Shown: piece by piece, positions 1-7,397 of the stretch
Numbering within the stretch: position 1 is the stretch's first letter
Layout: every line of letters begins with the position of its first letter
Origin: JBOGUF01 sp050696075
GTDB taxonomy: Bacteria; Chloroflexota; Chloroflexia; Thermomicrobiales; UBA6265
DNA: 26,136 nucleotides
Assembly (NCBI GenBank): GCA_050696075.1
Contig: JBOGUF010000158.1
Span: 1 to 26,136 of the forward strand
Direction of reading: 5' to 3'
Notes under the pieces: generated by a model
Seen by the model: the letters and a program-made list of their open reading frames with translations, nothing else
Told to the model about the DNA's origin: nothing
The model's database searches: none
Made by a program: the position numbers and the translations under genes

Positions 1-2
1 CG

Positions 3-1838
3 CTGGAGGACCGCATCGTCAAGCGCTTCCTGCGCGCCGCGTCGCGCGAGGACCCGGCCTGGGCCGGCATGCCGGCCGTGCCGCCCGAGGCGCGGCCGGC
101 GACGGCTGCGCCCGAAACCGAGACGCCGGCGGAACTGGAGACCACGCGCGCATCACCGTCGACGCGGCGGACCGTCGGCATCCCGACCGCGCTCACGCTG
201 CTCGGATTGGCGGTCGTCCTGATCCGACTTGGGTCCCATCCCGGCTTCGCCTACAACTGGGAGACCTACACCGCCTGGCGCTTCTTCCCCTTTTGGGATA
301 GTCCATCCGGCCTCATTTTCGATCTGACGGACGGGTTGATGACCGACAGCGGCTTCTCGCCGCTGGTGGCGCTGCCGGCCTGGGTCGGGTTCACCATCGG
401 CGGGGTCGGGTTGACGTCGCTGCGCGTGCCGATCGCGCTGATCGCGGCGGTGGCGGTGCCGCTGACGTGGCTGGTGGGGCGACGCATCGCTGGATCATCG
501 ACGCCGGTTATGGCCGCGATTCTGTTGGCGCTATCGCCCGCCTTCCTGATCTACGCGCGCTCCGCGACCGTCGTCGGCATCTCGCTGGCGCCCGCGTTAC
601 TGACGATCTACGCATTGATCCGGGTGCTCCAAAATCCGCGAAGCTGGCGCTGGCTGGCGGTGTTGGCGGCAATGCTGATCCTCAACAGCTACGCCTACGC
701 GGTGATCCGCTTCCTATGGCCCATTGCCCTCGTCCTGTTGGCGGGTGAGGTGCTCTGGCGGCGCGGGGCGCGCCGGTGGTTCCTCGTCGCGCTCGGGATG
801 ACCGCCGCCACGCTGCCGGCCGCCCTCGTCGTCTTTGACCACCACCCGGACTATGACCCGCGCGCGGCGATCCAGCGCTATTTCAACGGCCGCGGCGAAC
901 AGGTCCTCGCCTTACGCGACTACCCGGAGGGGTATCAGTACTACCTTGAGCCGACGGAAGAGGAACTCGCCGGTGACGGCCTCGCTGGCTCGACTACGGA
1001 CCTGGCCCTGCGCCTGATCGAGCGCAACGCCCGCGACCTCGGTAAGCTTCTCCTCGACCACGATACCGCGTCGGCGCTGACCGACTTCTGGAATCCGCGC
1101 GGGCGGCTTCTGCCCTGGTTCCTCGTCCCCTTTTTCGCTCTCGGCACGGTCGCCTCGCTCTGGCGGATGCGCCGCCGCGTGGAGGATCGCGCCCTGCAGG
1201 GCCTCTTCTGGGGCCTCAGCCTACCCTTGCTGCTGACGTCGCAGGTCCACATCGGCCGGTTGATCTTCGCGATTCCACTGCTGTGCATCCTGATCGCGAG
1301 CGGCGTCGTGCTTGCCAGCGCGTGGCTCTCCAGAGTGAGCCGTCGCGTGTCGCCACGCCTCGACGCGCGTCTCCTGCACACCAGCGTGGCGATCGCGGTG
1401 GTGCTGGCGGCGGCTTTTGCCGGGTGGCGGGACTACCGCGCCGCGCCCGGCGCGACACACGATGCCCACGGCATCGCCCGCCTCGCCGCCGATGCCGCGT
1501 TGCCGCGCGACACCGGCCGCGACGCCGCCTACGTCCGCGGCGGCGGCGACCAAACCGAGGTTGAGTCGATCACCGTTGCCGGCTACCGGCTCGACCTCGA
1601 CGGCCACTACCAATTCGTCGACCTCAACGCCGGCGAAACACCAGACCGCGACGATCCGCGGCCCGTCCTCTACTCCGGCGGTCTCCTCGACCGCATCCAG
1701 ACGCCCAATGGCATCCCCATGCACTGTACTGCCGTCTATTATGTCGAGTTCTTCGCTCTCGATCGGTTCAACGAGCTCGCCGGAGATGCCCTGCCGGGCT
1801 GTGCCGAACCGCCTTCGGTCGTGCCGCTGGAGGACTAA
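3..1838 (+). CDS. Membrane glycosyltransferase-like protein (GT39/ArnT-like), 5' partial
   Basis: This is a multi-pass membrane protein with the look of dolichyl-phosphate-mannose or ArnT-type glycosyltransferases, which move a sugar from a lipid carrier at the membrane. After a Pro/Ala/Glu-rich cytoplasmic stretch comes a first hydrophobic segment (TALTLLGLAVVLIRLG), then a loop with NWETYTAWR, then many hydrophobic segments (for example LRVPIALIAAVAVPLTWLVG). The C-terminal ~130 residues are soluble and probably extracytoplasmic. The first ATG in frame is at 69, but the frame is open back to base 3, all 22 codons before that ATG end in G or C, and there is no well-spaced Shine-Dalgarno before 69. 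The true start is therefore probably left of the window. The stop is 11 bases from the convergent toxin gene. The exact substrate cannot be read, and the family call rests on topology and the loop motif only. Confidence 0.65.
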   Translation: MEDRIVKRFLRAASREDPAWAGMPAVPPEARPATAAPETETPAELETTRASPSTRRTVGIPTALTLLGLAVVLIRLGSHPGFAYNWETYTAWRFFPFWDSPSGLIFDLTDGLMTDSGFSPLVALPAWVGFTIGGVGLTSLRVPIALIAAVAVPLTWLVGRRIAGSSTPVMAAILLALSPAFLIYARSATVVGISLAPALLTIYALIRVLQNPRSWRWLAVLAAMLILNSYAYAVIRFLWPIALVLLAGEVLWRRGARRWFLVALGMTAATLPAALVVFDHHPDYDPRAAIQRYFNGRGEQVLALRDYPEGYQYYLEPTEEELAGDGLAGSTTDLALRLIERNARDLGKLLLDHDTASALTDFWNPRGRLLPWFLVPFFALGTVASLWRMRRRVEDRALQGLFWGLSLPLLLTSQVHIGRLIFAIPLLCILIASGVVLASAWLSRVSRRVSPRLDARLLHTSVAIAVVLAAAFAGWRDYRAAPGATHDAHGIARLAADAALPRDTGRDAAYVRGGGDQTEVESITVAGYRLDLDGHYQFVDLNAGETPDRDDPRPVLYSGGLLDRIQTPNGIPMHCTAVYYVEFFALDRFNELAGDALPGCAEPPSVVPLED

Positions 1839-1849
1839 AGTTGGAACAG

Positions 1850-2314
1850 CTATTCGCCAGCCTCGTCGAGGATGGAGCGATAGATGCGCTGATCGACACG
1901 AAACCCGGTCGCGATCAACGCTTCGACTAGCGGTTTGAGCGCGGGGATAATCGCTTGATACTTTGCGGATAGGAGCACGCCGAGGGTGCCGATCAACGGC
2001 ACGCCGAGCGATCGGGCAAGAGAACGGGCGTCGCCATCGTCCAGGATCACCCGCACCGCGTTCAGCTCGATCGCGAGGTGGATCGCCTCAGTCTCTCCCG
2101 GACCAAGGTTCGCCGCCAAGATCCGAGCATCCACGGGCAGGCTGATCGCTTGCGCGGCAAGTCCTGGTGTCCGAGCCAGAACAGGGCCAATTTCGCGGCG
2201 CACGGCCGGCGGAATGATGAGCTGCTTGAAGATAATGGGAAGAAGATCGAGCCGCCCGATCCGTTCCAGCGCAATCAAGGGGCTGGCATCGGAAACAACT
2301 TGACGACGCGTCAC
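1850..2314 (-). CDS. DUF3368 PIN-like nuclease (toxin of pair 1)
   Basis: This 154-residue protein of the DUF3368 family has a PIN-like fold and is usually regarded as the toxin partner of UPF0175 proteins. The expected acidic residues are present: D9 in VSDASPLIAL, E74 and E76 in GPGETEAI, and D92/D93/D95 in ILDDGDAR. Such proteins are predicted metal-dependent RNases. The start is GTG at 2314, overlapping the TGA of the upstream UPF0175 gene by four bases (GTGA), so the two genes are translationally coupled. A second, diverged copy of the same pair lies at 9176-9909, and the acidic positions keep the same residue numbers in both. Activity as a toxin is inferred from family and pairing. Confidence 0.85.
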   Translation of the reverse strand: MTRRQVVSDASPLIALERIGRLDLLPIIFKQLIIPPAVRREIGPVLARTPGLAAQAISLPVDARILAANLGPGETEAIHLAIELNAVRVILDDGDARSLARSLGVPLIGTLGVLLSAKYQAIIPALKPLVEALIATGFRVDQRIYRSILDEAGE

Positions 2315-2586
2315 GCAAGTTCGTCAGCTAGGCAGCGCGCCGCTTGCCGCTCGGCTTCCCATTCTTCATCCGACATCCGGAAGAACGGAATGCCCATGCG
2401 AGAAGAGTATTCGATGAAATCGACTAAGCGCATGCCAAGGAGTTCGGCCGCGCGGCCACTGGAAACCTCGCCGCGCCGGTAGAGCTCCAGCACAATCAAC
2501 TCCTGCGCGGTCTGGCCGATTGGCCGGTCCGACCGCCGGAGGAGGTTTGCCACGCCTTCATCCAATTCGACAGCGACACTGCCCAT
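2311..2586 (-). CDS. UPF0175 family antitoxin-like protein (pair 1)
   Basis: This 91-residue protein is of the UPF0175 family, the usual first gene of UPF0175/DUF3368 modules. It opens with SVAVELDEGV. The central DRPIGQTAQELIVLELYRRG and the SGRAAELLGM / DFIEYSSRMGIPFF segments are typical and suggest a small helical DNA-binding antitoxin. I chose the ATG at 2586 because family alignment begins there and GGGGAA lies about six bases upstream. An in-frame start at 2628 would add 14 residues with no family likeness. By eye it matches the second copy (9640-9909) at well over half of positions, so the two could cross-talk. It is the promoter-proximal gene and overlaps the toxin gene by four bases. 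Confidence 0.82.
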   Translation of the reverse strand: MGSVAVELDEGVANLLRRSDRPIGQTAQELIVLELYRRGEVSSGRAAELLGMRLVDFIEYSSRMGIPFFRMSDEEWEAERQAARCLADELA

Positions 2587-2628
2587 CGTCAGTTCCCCAT
2601 CGGTCTGCCCGCACGCCGCGCCTGTCAA

Positions 2629-2719
2629 CCTCGGTCAATGCTACTCGATTGGGAAGGGTGTCGTGCCGTCCGCGTGCATCGTGCGTTGGTCAGCAATTCG
2701 CCGCGGAGTTTGACCGAGG
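2629..2719. repeat. Spaced 10-bp inverted repeat CCTCGGTCAA / TTGACCGAGG
   Basis: CCTCGGTCAA at 2629-2638 and its exact reverse complement at 2710-2719 lie in the 270-base divergent spacer between antitoxin 1 and the leader gene. A pair of operator half-sites for the antitoxin is possible. No such pair is evident before the second module, so this is a weak suggestion. Confidence 0.35.
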
Positions 2720-2753
2720 GGTGAGCGCAAGCCGAAATGGGGAGGATTACCCA

Positions 2754-2787
2754 TTGACGCGATGTTCCCGCACTGTACGCTGGGAAC
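2754..2787 (+). promoter_or_regulatory. Candidate promoter with flanking inverted repeat for the leader gene
   Basis: TTGACG (2754-2759), a 16-base spacer and TACGCT (2776-2781) form a plausible housekeeping promoter about 70 bases before the GTG at 2856. GTTCCC (2764-2769) and GGGAAC (2782-2787) are exact inverted arms around the -10 element and could be an operator. The -10 match is only partial. Confidence 0.35.
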
Positions 2788-2855
2788 GTGGCCGGTGGTG
2801 TCGTCGGCATCGGAGCCAAACGACCGGAGCGACGGCGAACCACGGGAGGTCCCTG

Positions 2856-3440
2856 GTGGCAATGCACGCTCGACACAATGATCACACCGGCGCGGCGGTT
2901 CAGCGCCGGGCTCGCCGGATCGCCGCCCCGGACGCGGCGGACGAGATCGCGTTCGCTCACGCCCCGCGCGTGACACGGACGGCCGACGCCCCCGGTGTCG
3001 GCCCCGGTCGGTTCGGCACGGCGACGGTGCTGCGGTTGCAACAGACCGTCGGGAACCAGGCCGTGCAGCGGCTCCTCCAGCGCGACGACGAACTGATCCC
3101 CACTCCCACGCTCGGTGACTGGAAGGTCGAGCCGCCGAAACCGACTACCGAGACCGACACCACCTACGACACCGAGGACGAAAAGAGACGAGCGGAGCAA
3201 AAGGCCGCGGACGAGCGCGGCGAGAGCCCGAAGCCAAACGCGTGGTGGAAGGACAAGCCGCGGCAACCCAAGCCCACCGATCCCAAGAGCTCTAAGGATC
3301 TCAACAAGTGGCACGGCAAGGAGAAGCCGAGCGGCGACAGCGGCGCCGACTTCGGCCCGCTTCCGCCCGCGGAAGAGCAGCAACCCGGCGACTACCCACT
3401 CACCCCCGCGATCGAGCCCGAAGACGCCGCGTACGCGTGA
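2856..3440 (+). CDS. Small protein with eCIS/DUF4157-type GNQAVQRLL leader and charged Pro-rich tail
   Basis: This 194-residue protein has no recognisable enzyme domain. Residues 59-76 contain LRLQQTVGNQAVQRLLQR. This segment is typical of proteins with DUF4157 peptidase domains and of other proteins associated with extracellular contractile injection systems, where it lies near the N-terminus. Here it is followed directly by a low-complexity tail rich in Pro, Lys, Asp and Glu (80-194) with two Trp-containing patches (NAWWKD at 128-133, NKWHGK at 150-155) and the end AYA. I chose GTG 2856 because GGGAGG (2844-2849) lies six bases upstream. ATG 2862 is also possible. No signal peptide or membrane segment is visible. 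The tail is duplicated at 8849-9100 with mainly silent differences, which argues that the protein is real and selected. The role as injected cargo or scaffold is inference. Confidence 0.6.
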   Translation: MAMHARHNDHTGAAVQRRARRIAAPDAADEIAFAHAPRVTRTADAPGVGPGRFGTATVLRLQQTVGNQAVQRLLQRDDELIPTPTLGDWKVEPPKPTTETDTTYDTEDEKRRAEQKAADERGESPKPNAWWKDKPRQPKPTDPKSSKDLNKWHGKEKPSGDSGADFGPLPPAEEQQPGDYPLTPAIEPEDAAYA

Positions 3441-3555
3441 TGCCCGTCGCCTTGTACCGCGTTACTCCCGGCGTGATGGGTCGCGGCGCTTGACGTTGTT
3501 CCGCACACCGACGGTCGTGCAGCGCCAGTCGATCGTCCCGCGGGACCGCGTATCG

Positions 3556-4506
3556 CTACGCAATGTTGCGCAGTTGCGGGTCAAGGACATCGCGTATCCA
3601 GTCGCCGATGAGGTTGATCGCGAGCACGGTCAGCACGATCGCCAGGCCGGGGATCGTCGCCAGCCACCAGGCGGTGGCCATGTAGGCACGGCCGTCGGAG
3701 AGCATGTTCCCCCAGGTGGCCCGGGTCGCGCCAACGCCCAGGCCGAGGAACGAGAGACCGGCCTCCGCGATGATCGTGGCCGCCACGGCGAACGTGCTGT
3801 AGACGATGATCGGGGTGATTGCGTTCGGCAGAAAATGCTTGAAGAGCACTGTGGCGTCGCGCGCCCCTATCGCCCGCGCGGCGACCACGTATTCCTGATT
3901 CTGCAAGGCCAGCACCGAGCCGCGCATGAGTCGTGCGTAGGGCACCCAGCCTGCCAAGGCCAGGACGAGGACGACGTTGAGCAAGCCGCCGCCCAGCACG
4001 GCAACGATCGCGATCGCTAGGAGCAGGTAGGGAAACGCGAGAAAGACGTCGCCCACGCGCATGATGATCGAATCGATCCAGCGACCGTAGTACCCGGCGA
4101 GCAGTCCGAGGGTCGCTCCAACGCCTGCGCCGAGCAGCACGGCGGTGAGTCCGACGATCAGCGAGACCCGGGCGCCGTAGATGATCCGGGAGAGGATGTC
4201 CCGTCCCAACTGGTCAGTGCCGAGGATGTGCTCCATCGATCCCGTGATCGTTTCGCTGGTGCCGTACTTGGGACAGTTCATGAGGACGGGACATTGGAGC
4301 CGTGCGGTGATCTCGCCAAGCTCCGGATCATGCGGCGCAATGACCGGCGCGAAGATCGCCGCGAAGCTCACCAGCAGGAGGATGACCGCGCCGGCCAGGC
4401 CGAGTCGATTGCGCCGGAGCATCCGCAGCGCGCGCCTGGAGACCGAGCGCCGCCTCTGGGCCTCGGCGAACGCCCCGGATAGTGTGCGTGTGCTCGTCGC
4501 CGTCAT
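3556..4506 (-). CDS. Peptide/nickel-type ABC transporter permease, DppC family
   Basis: This 316-residue inner-membrane permease is of the OppC/DppC type. The N-terminal cytoplasmic helix (RRALRMLRRNRLGLAGAVIL) leads into the first membrane segment, followed by the DppC hallmark HILGTDQLGRDILSRIIYGAR in the periplasmic loop. Near the C-terminus the ATPase-contacting EAA loop reads EYVVAARAIGARDATVLFKHFLPN, followed by AGLSFLGLG and the closing DVLDPQLRN. All are standard for the family. It is the last visible gene of the minus-strand operon, 56 bases after the DppB gene. The DppD and DppF ATPases that usually follow are absent, and the next thing downstream is the unrelated leader gene. An ATPase supplied from elsewhere, or loss of the operon's 3' end, must be assumed. 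ATG 4506 lacks a clear Shine-Dalgarno. Confidence 0.92.
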   Translation of the reverse strand: MTATSTRTLSGAFAEAQRRRSVSRRALRMLRRNRLGLAGAVILLLVSFAAIFAPVIAPHDPELGEITARLQCPVLMNCPKYGTSETITGSMEHILGTDQLGRDILSRIIYGARVSLIVGLTAVLLGAGVGATLGLLAGYYGRWIDSIIMRVGDVFLAFPYLLLAIAIVAVLGGGLLNVVLVLALAGWVPYARLMRGSVLALQNQEYVVAARAIGARDATVLFKHFLPNAITPIIVYSTFAVAATIIAEAGLSFLGLGVGATRATWGNMLSDGRAYMATAWWLATIPGLAIVLTVLAINLIGDWIRDVLDPQLRNIA

Positions 4507-4562
4507 GCGCCCGTTATCCAGTGCGGCCCGTTAACGTCGGGTCCTCGTCGACAGCGACCGCG

Positions 4563-5486
4563 TCAGGTCAACCGCACGCGCGGGTCAAGCCAGATATAGA
4601 GGATGTCGACCGCCAGGTTGATCAGCACAAAGCTTGCCGCAATGATGAAGACGGCCGCCTGGACAACCGGGAAGTCCCGACTGCTGATCGCGGTGACCAG
4701 CAACTGTCCGACGCCATCCCACTGGAAGATCTGCTCGGTGATGATCGCCCCGGCGAGCAGGTTGCCAAAGTCGAGCCCGATGACCGTCACCAGGGGAATG
4801 GCGGTGTTCTTCAGCGCGTGACGGACGATGATCGACCGGTGGCGGAGTCCTTTCGCCCACGCGGTACGGATGTAGTCCGCGCCGAGCACATCGAGCATGC
4901 CTGACCGCGTCAGGCGGGTGAGCCGGGCCAGGCCCGGCGCGGCCAGCGTGATCGTCGGGAGAATGAAGTATCGCGGCGAGAGCTCATACCCCTGGGAGGG
5001 GAGCCAACCAAAGTTCACGGCGAAGATCAGGATAAGCATGATCCCCAGCCAGAAGTTCGGCACGGACTGCCCGAAGAGCGCCAGCAGCATGACGAAGTTG
5101 TCGATGAGCGAGTTGCGTTTGACGGCAGAGATGATCCCGAGCACGAGCGAAAGGATCACCGAGACGACCAACGCTGTGCACGCGAGCGCGATGGTGCGCG
5201 GGTAGCGATCCAGCACGATCTCCATCGACGAGAAGCCTTGAAAGCGGAGCGACTGCTGGAAATCGCCGCGTAGCGCATCGCCGAGGAAGTCGACGTACTG
5301 GACGTAGAGCGGCCGGTCAAGCCCCAGTTGCTGCCGCACGCGCTCAATGTCTTGCGCACTGGCCGCCTCGCCCAGCATCAACGCGACCGGGTCACCGGTG
5401 AGGTTGGTGATGCCAAAGACCGCGGTGACCACGCCGAGGATCACGAAGACCGACTGCAAGAGACGGCGAATGATGTACTGTGCCAC
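4563..5486 (-). CDS. Peptide/nickel-type ABC transporter permease, DppB family
   Basis: This permease of 307 residues, typical for the family, begins AQYIIRRLLQSVFVILGVV, the characteristic DppB start. It has the TGDPVALMLGEAAS loop, the conserved LGLDRPLYVQYVDFL, and the EAA loop (GADYIRTAWAKGLRHRSIIVRHALKN). Near the end comes VVQAAVFIIAASFVLINLAVDILYIWLDPRVR. I chose GTG 5486 because the family begins at this residue. An in-frame GTG at 5522 would add 12 unrelated residues read from the intercistronic region beside a hairpin. It would pair with the DppC-type protein to form the membrane channel for a di- or oligopeptide or related solute delivered by the binding protein encoded just upstream. 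Confidence 0.92.
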   Translation of the reverse strand: MAQYIIRRLLQSVFVILGVVTAVFGITNLTGDPVALMLGEAASAQDIERVRQQLGLDRPLYVQYVDFLGDALRGDFQQSLRFQGFSSMEIVLDRYPRTIALACTALVVSVILSLVLGIISAVKRNSLIDNFVMLLALFGQSVPNFWLGIMLILIFAVNFGWLPSQGYELSPRYFILPTITLAAPGLARLTRLTRSGMLDVLGADYIRTAWAKGLRHRSIIVRHALKNTAIPLVTVIGLDFGNLLAGAIITEQIFQWDGVGQLLVTAISSRDFPVVQAAVFIIAASFVLINLAVDILYIWLDPRVRLT

Positions 5487-5522
5487 TTTGGCGCCTACCC
5501 TCGTCTGGACAGAGGGTGCCAC

Positions 5523-5548
5523 CCCTGCCTGCCACGAGGCAGGCGGGG
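5523..5548 (-). promoter_or_regulatory. Intercistronic 11-bp hairpin between binding protein and permease genes
   Basis: Bases 5523-5533 pair with 5538-5548 (one G-T pair) around a four-base loop, giving a very stable GC stem in the 82 bases between the binding-protein stop and the DppB start. There is no T-run. Such stems after a binding-protein gene commonly protect its mRNA and reduce permease expression. That role is inferred from position. Confidence 0.6.
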
Positions 5549-5568
5549 CAGCAGCCGTCGGGTGAGCG

Positions 5569-7272
5569 CTACTCGTTCCACGTCATCTCCTGCGCCCACA
5601 TCATCTCATCGTGGCGCGGCTCCCAGAGGAGCCAGTTGTCGATGCCGAAGATATCGACCAACTGGTACATGAAGAGCGCCGCGGCGTCGTCGTAAAACAT
5701 TCGCTGCGCCTGTGCGTAGAGCTCCTCGCGCGCCTCGACGTCGAGCTCAACACGGGCCGCTAGGATCACGTTGTCGAACTCCGGGTTGCAGACGTAGGGA
5801 CGGCGCCAGTCGCTGTATTCCTCATACGTCTCGCAGCTGAAGAGCGGCATAAAGGTGTTGTCGGCGTCGAAGAACCAGTTGCCCCAGGAGGCGAAGACCA
5901 GGCCCGGCGTCTCTTTCCCGGTTTGCAATTCCTCGAGGAGCGCCGCCTCGCGCAGTTGCGGCGTGCAGCGGATATTGGCCCTCGCCATCTCCAGACACAT
6001 CGCCTCCGCGACCTCTTTGTCCTTCGGATAGCGCCCCTGACGGTACCAGATCTCGACGTCGATCCCATCCGGGTAGCCCGCTTCCGCCAGGAGCTGTTTC
6101 GCCCTGTCTGGATCGTGCGGGTACGGCTCAAGCGTCGGGTCGAAACCGAATGTCCAGATGGGGAGCACGGTCGACACGCGGTAGCCGTTGCCAAGGAGCA
6201 CCGCGTCGATGACACCCTGGACGTTGGCCGCGTAGTTGACCGCCTGGCGCACCTGCACATTGTTGTATGGCTCGACCTCTGTGGTGAAGAAGTAGAATGG
6301 AACGCGGTTGCTGACTGCCCGGACGGCCCTGGCCCGCCCGCTGCTGTTGATATTGTCCAGTTCCTCCGGCGGCATGTCCTTCGCCAGGTGCACCTCGCCA
6401 GAGCGCAATGCCGCGACGCGGGTCGCCTGCTCGTTGATCGTCGTCAACCGGACCTTCTTGATTGCCGGCGCGCCGCCCCAGTAGTCCTCGTTGGACTCCA
6501 TCACCAAGTCTTCGTTCGGGCTCCAACTGACAAACTTGTAGGGTCCCGTGCCGACGGCCTCCCGGGCGACGACCTCCGGCCCTTGGGACGCCCACCGCGG
6601 CGCGACCATGGTCATGTGGAAACCGGTCAGGCGCGCCAGGAGCGCCGGGTCGGGTTGGCTGGTCTTGATGTTGACGGTGTACTCGTCGACGACTTCGGCG
6701 TCCGAGATGATGGAGTAGGTGCTCCGGGAATCGCCGGGGGTCTCGTCGCTCAGCGGACGCAGAATGCTGTACCGCACCGCCTCGGCGTTGAACGCCTCAC
6801 CGTTGTGATATGTGACGCCCTGCCGCAGCTTGAACTGCATCGTCAGGTCGTCGAGGCGCTCCCACTCGGTCGCGAGCGCCGGCGAGATGGTCTGGAGATC
6901 CCGCTCGAACGCCACGAGCGGCTCGTACATGTGGCGGAGTTGCGCCTCGGCGACCGTCCCGACGTGCAACTGCGGATCGATGCCGTGCGTGGTGAACTGG
7001 TAGGCGCCCCAGGCGATCACGAGCTCGTCCGGTCTGTCGCCCGAGGGCTCGCCGGAGGGCGGGTTATCGAATTCGGGGATCTCGACCCCGCGGACGCCGC
7101 CCTCCGCGGGCGGCGTTCCGTCCGTGGTTGCCTCCCCCTGGCTACTGCCGCCGCGAGCGGTCAGCAGTGTCGCCGCGGCCGCGCCGGCCGAGGCGCCCAG
7201 GAACGAGCGCCGGTTGACAATCGGATTGACGCTCAACAGCTTCGTGCGGTACCCGTTGGACTCCAGAGACAT
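5569..7272 (-). CDS. Tat-exported ABC peptide-binding protein (SBP_bac_5 family) with altered lipobox
   Basis: This 567-residue solute-binding protein is of the DppA/OppA class. The N-terminus has a Tat signal: NRRSFLG with the twin Arg at 21-22, then AGAAAATLLTA. Bound-solute domain landmarks follow: YEPLVAFERDLQTISPALATEWERLDD, the FKLRQGVTYHNGEAFNAEAV segment, VGTGPYKFVSW, and VRQAVNYAAN. In this class the Tat h-region is usually followed by a lipobox ending in Cys. Here the residue after LLTA is Arg40 (CGC where TGC is expected), so lipidation at this site is lost if the sequence is right. ATG 7272 is preceded by AAGGAGGAG about ten bases upstream. The protein belongs with the permeases downstream and the PLP enzyme 125 bases upstream. 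The solute is unknown, and the PLP enzyme hints at an amino-acid-derived substrate. Confidence 0.9.
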   Translation of the reverse strand: MSLESNGYRTKLLSVNPIVNRRSFLGASAGAAAATLLTARGGSSQGEATTDGTPPAEGGVRGVEIPEFDNPPSGEPSGDRPDELVIAWGAYQFTTHGIDPQLHVGTVAEAQLRHMYEPLVAFERDLQTISPALATEWERLDDLTMQFKLRQGVTYHNGEAFNAEAVRYSILRPLSDETPGDSRSTYSIISDAEVVDEYTVNIKTSQPDPALLARLTGFHMTMVAPRWASQGPEVVAREAVGTGPYKFVSWSPNEDLVMESNEDYWGGAPAIKKVRLTTINEQATRVAALRSGEVHLAKDMPPEELDNINSSGRARAVRAVSNRVPFYFFTTEVEPYNNVQVRQAVNYAANVQGVIDAVLLGNGYRVSTVLPIWTFGFDPTLEPYPHDPDRAKQLLAEAGYPDGIDVEIWYRQGRYPKDKEVAEAMCLEMARANIRCTPQLREAALLEELQTGKETPGLVFASWGNWFFDADNTFMPLFSCETYEEYSDWRRPYVCNPEFDNVILAARVELDVEAREELYAQAQRMFYDDAAALFMYQLVDIFGIDNWLLWEPRHDEMMWAQEMTWNE

Positions 7273-7397
7273 GGGCTCATCTCCTCCTTGTCTGAATCTG
7301 ACCGATAGCCCTAACTCTGCCAGCAGGCGCGGACCCCGCCGCCTGACTTCCCCGCGGTCTCTTGCGTTCGTCTCTCCTTTCCGCTCGTTCCCAGCGT

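Noticed and set aside
2592..2628. TTGACA on the minus strand (2628-2623) as the promoter of toxin-antitoxin pair 1
   Set aside because: No acceptable -10 hexamer lies 15-19 bases downstream.
3535..3546. Perfect palindrome GTCCCGCGGGAC after the DppC gene as a terminator
   Set aside because: It has no loop or T-run. A 12-base GC palindrome is not surprising in this composition.
5923..7308. A 461-codon open frame on the plus strand
   Set aside because: It is antisense to the peptide-binding protein, whose signal peptide and family motifs are unmistakable.
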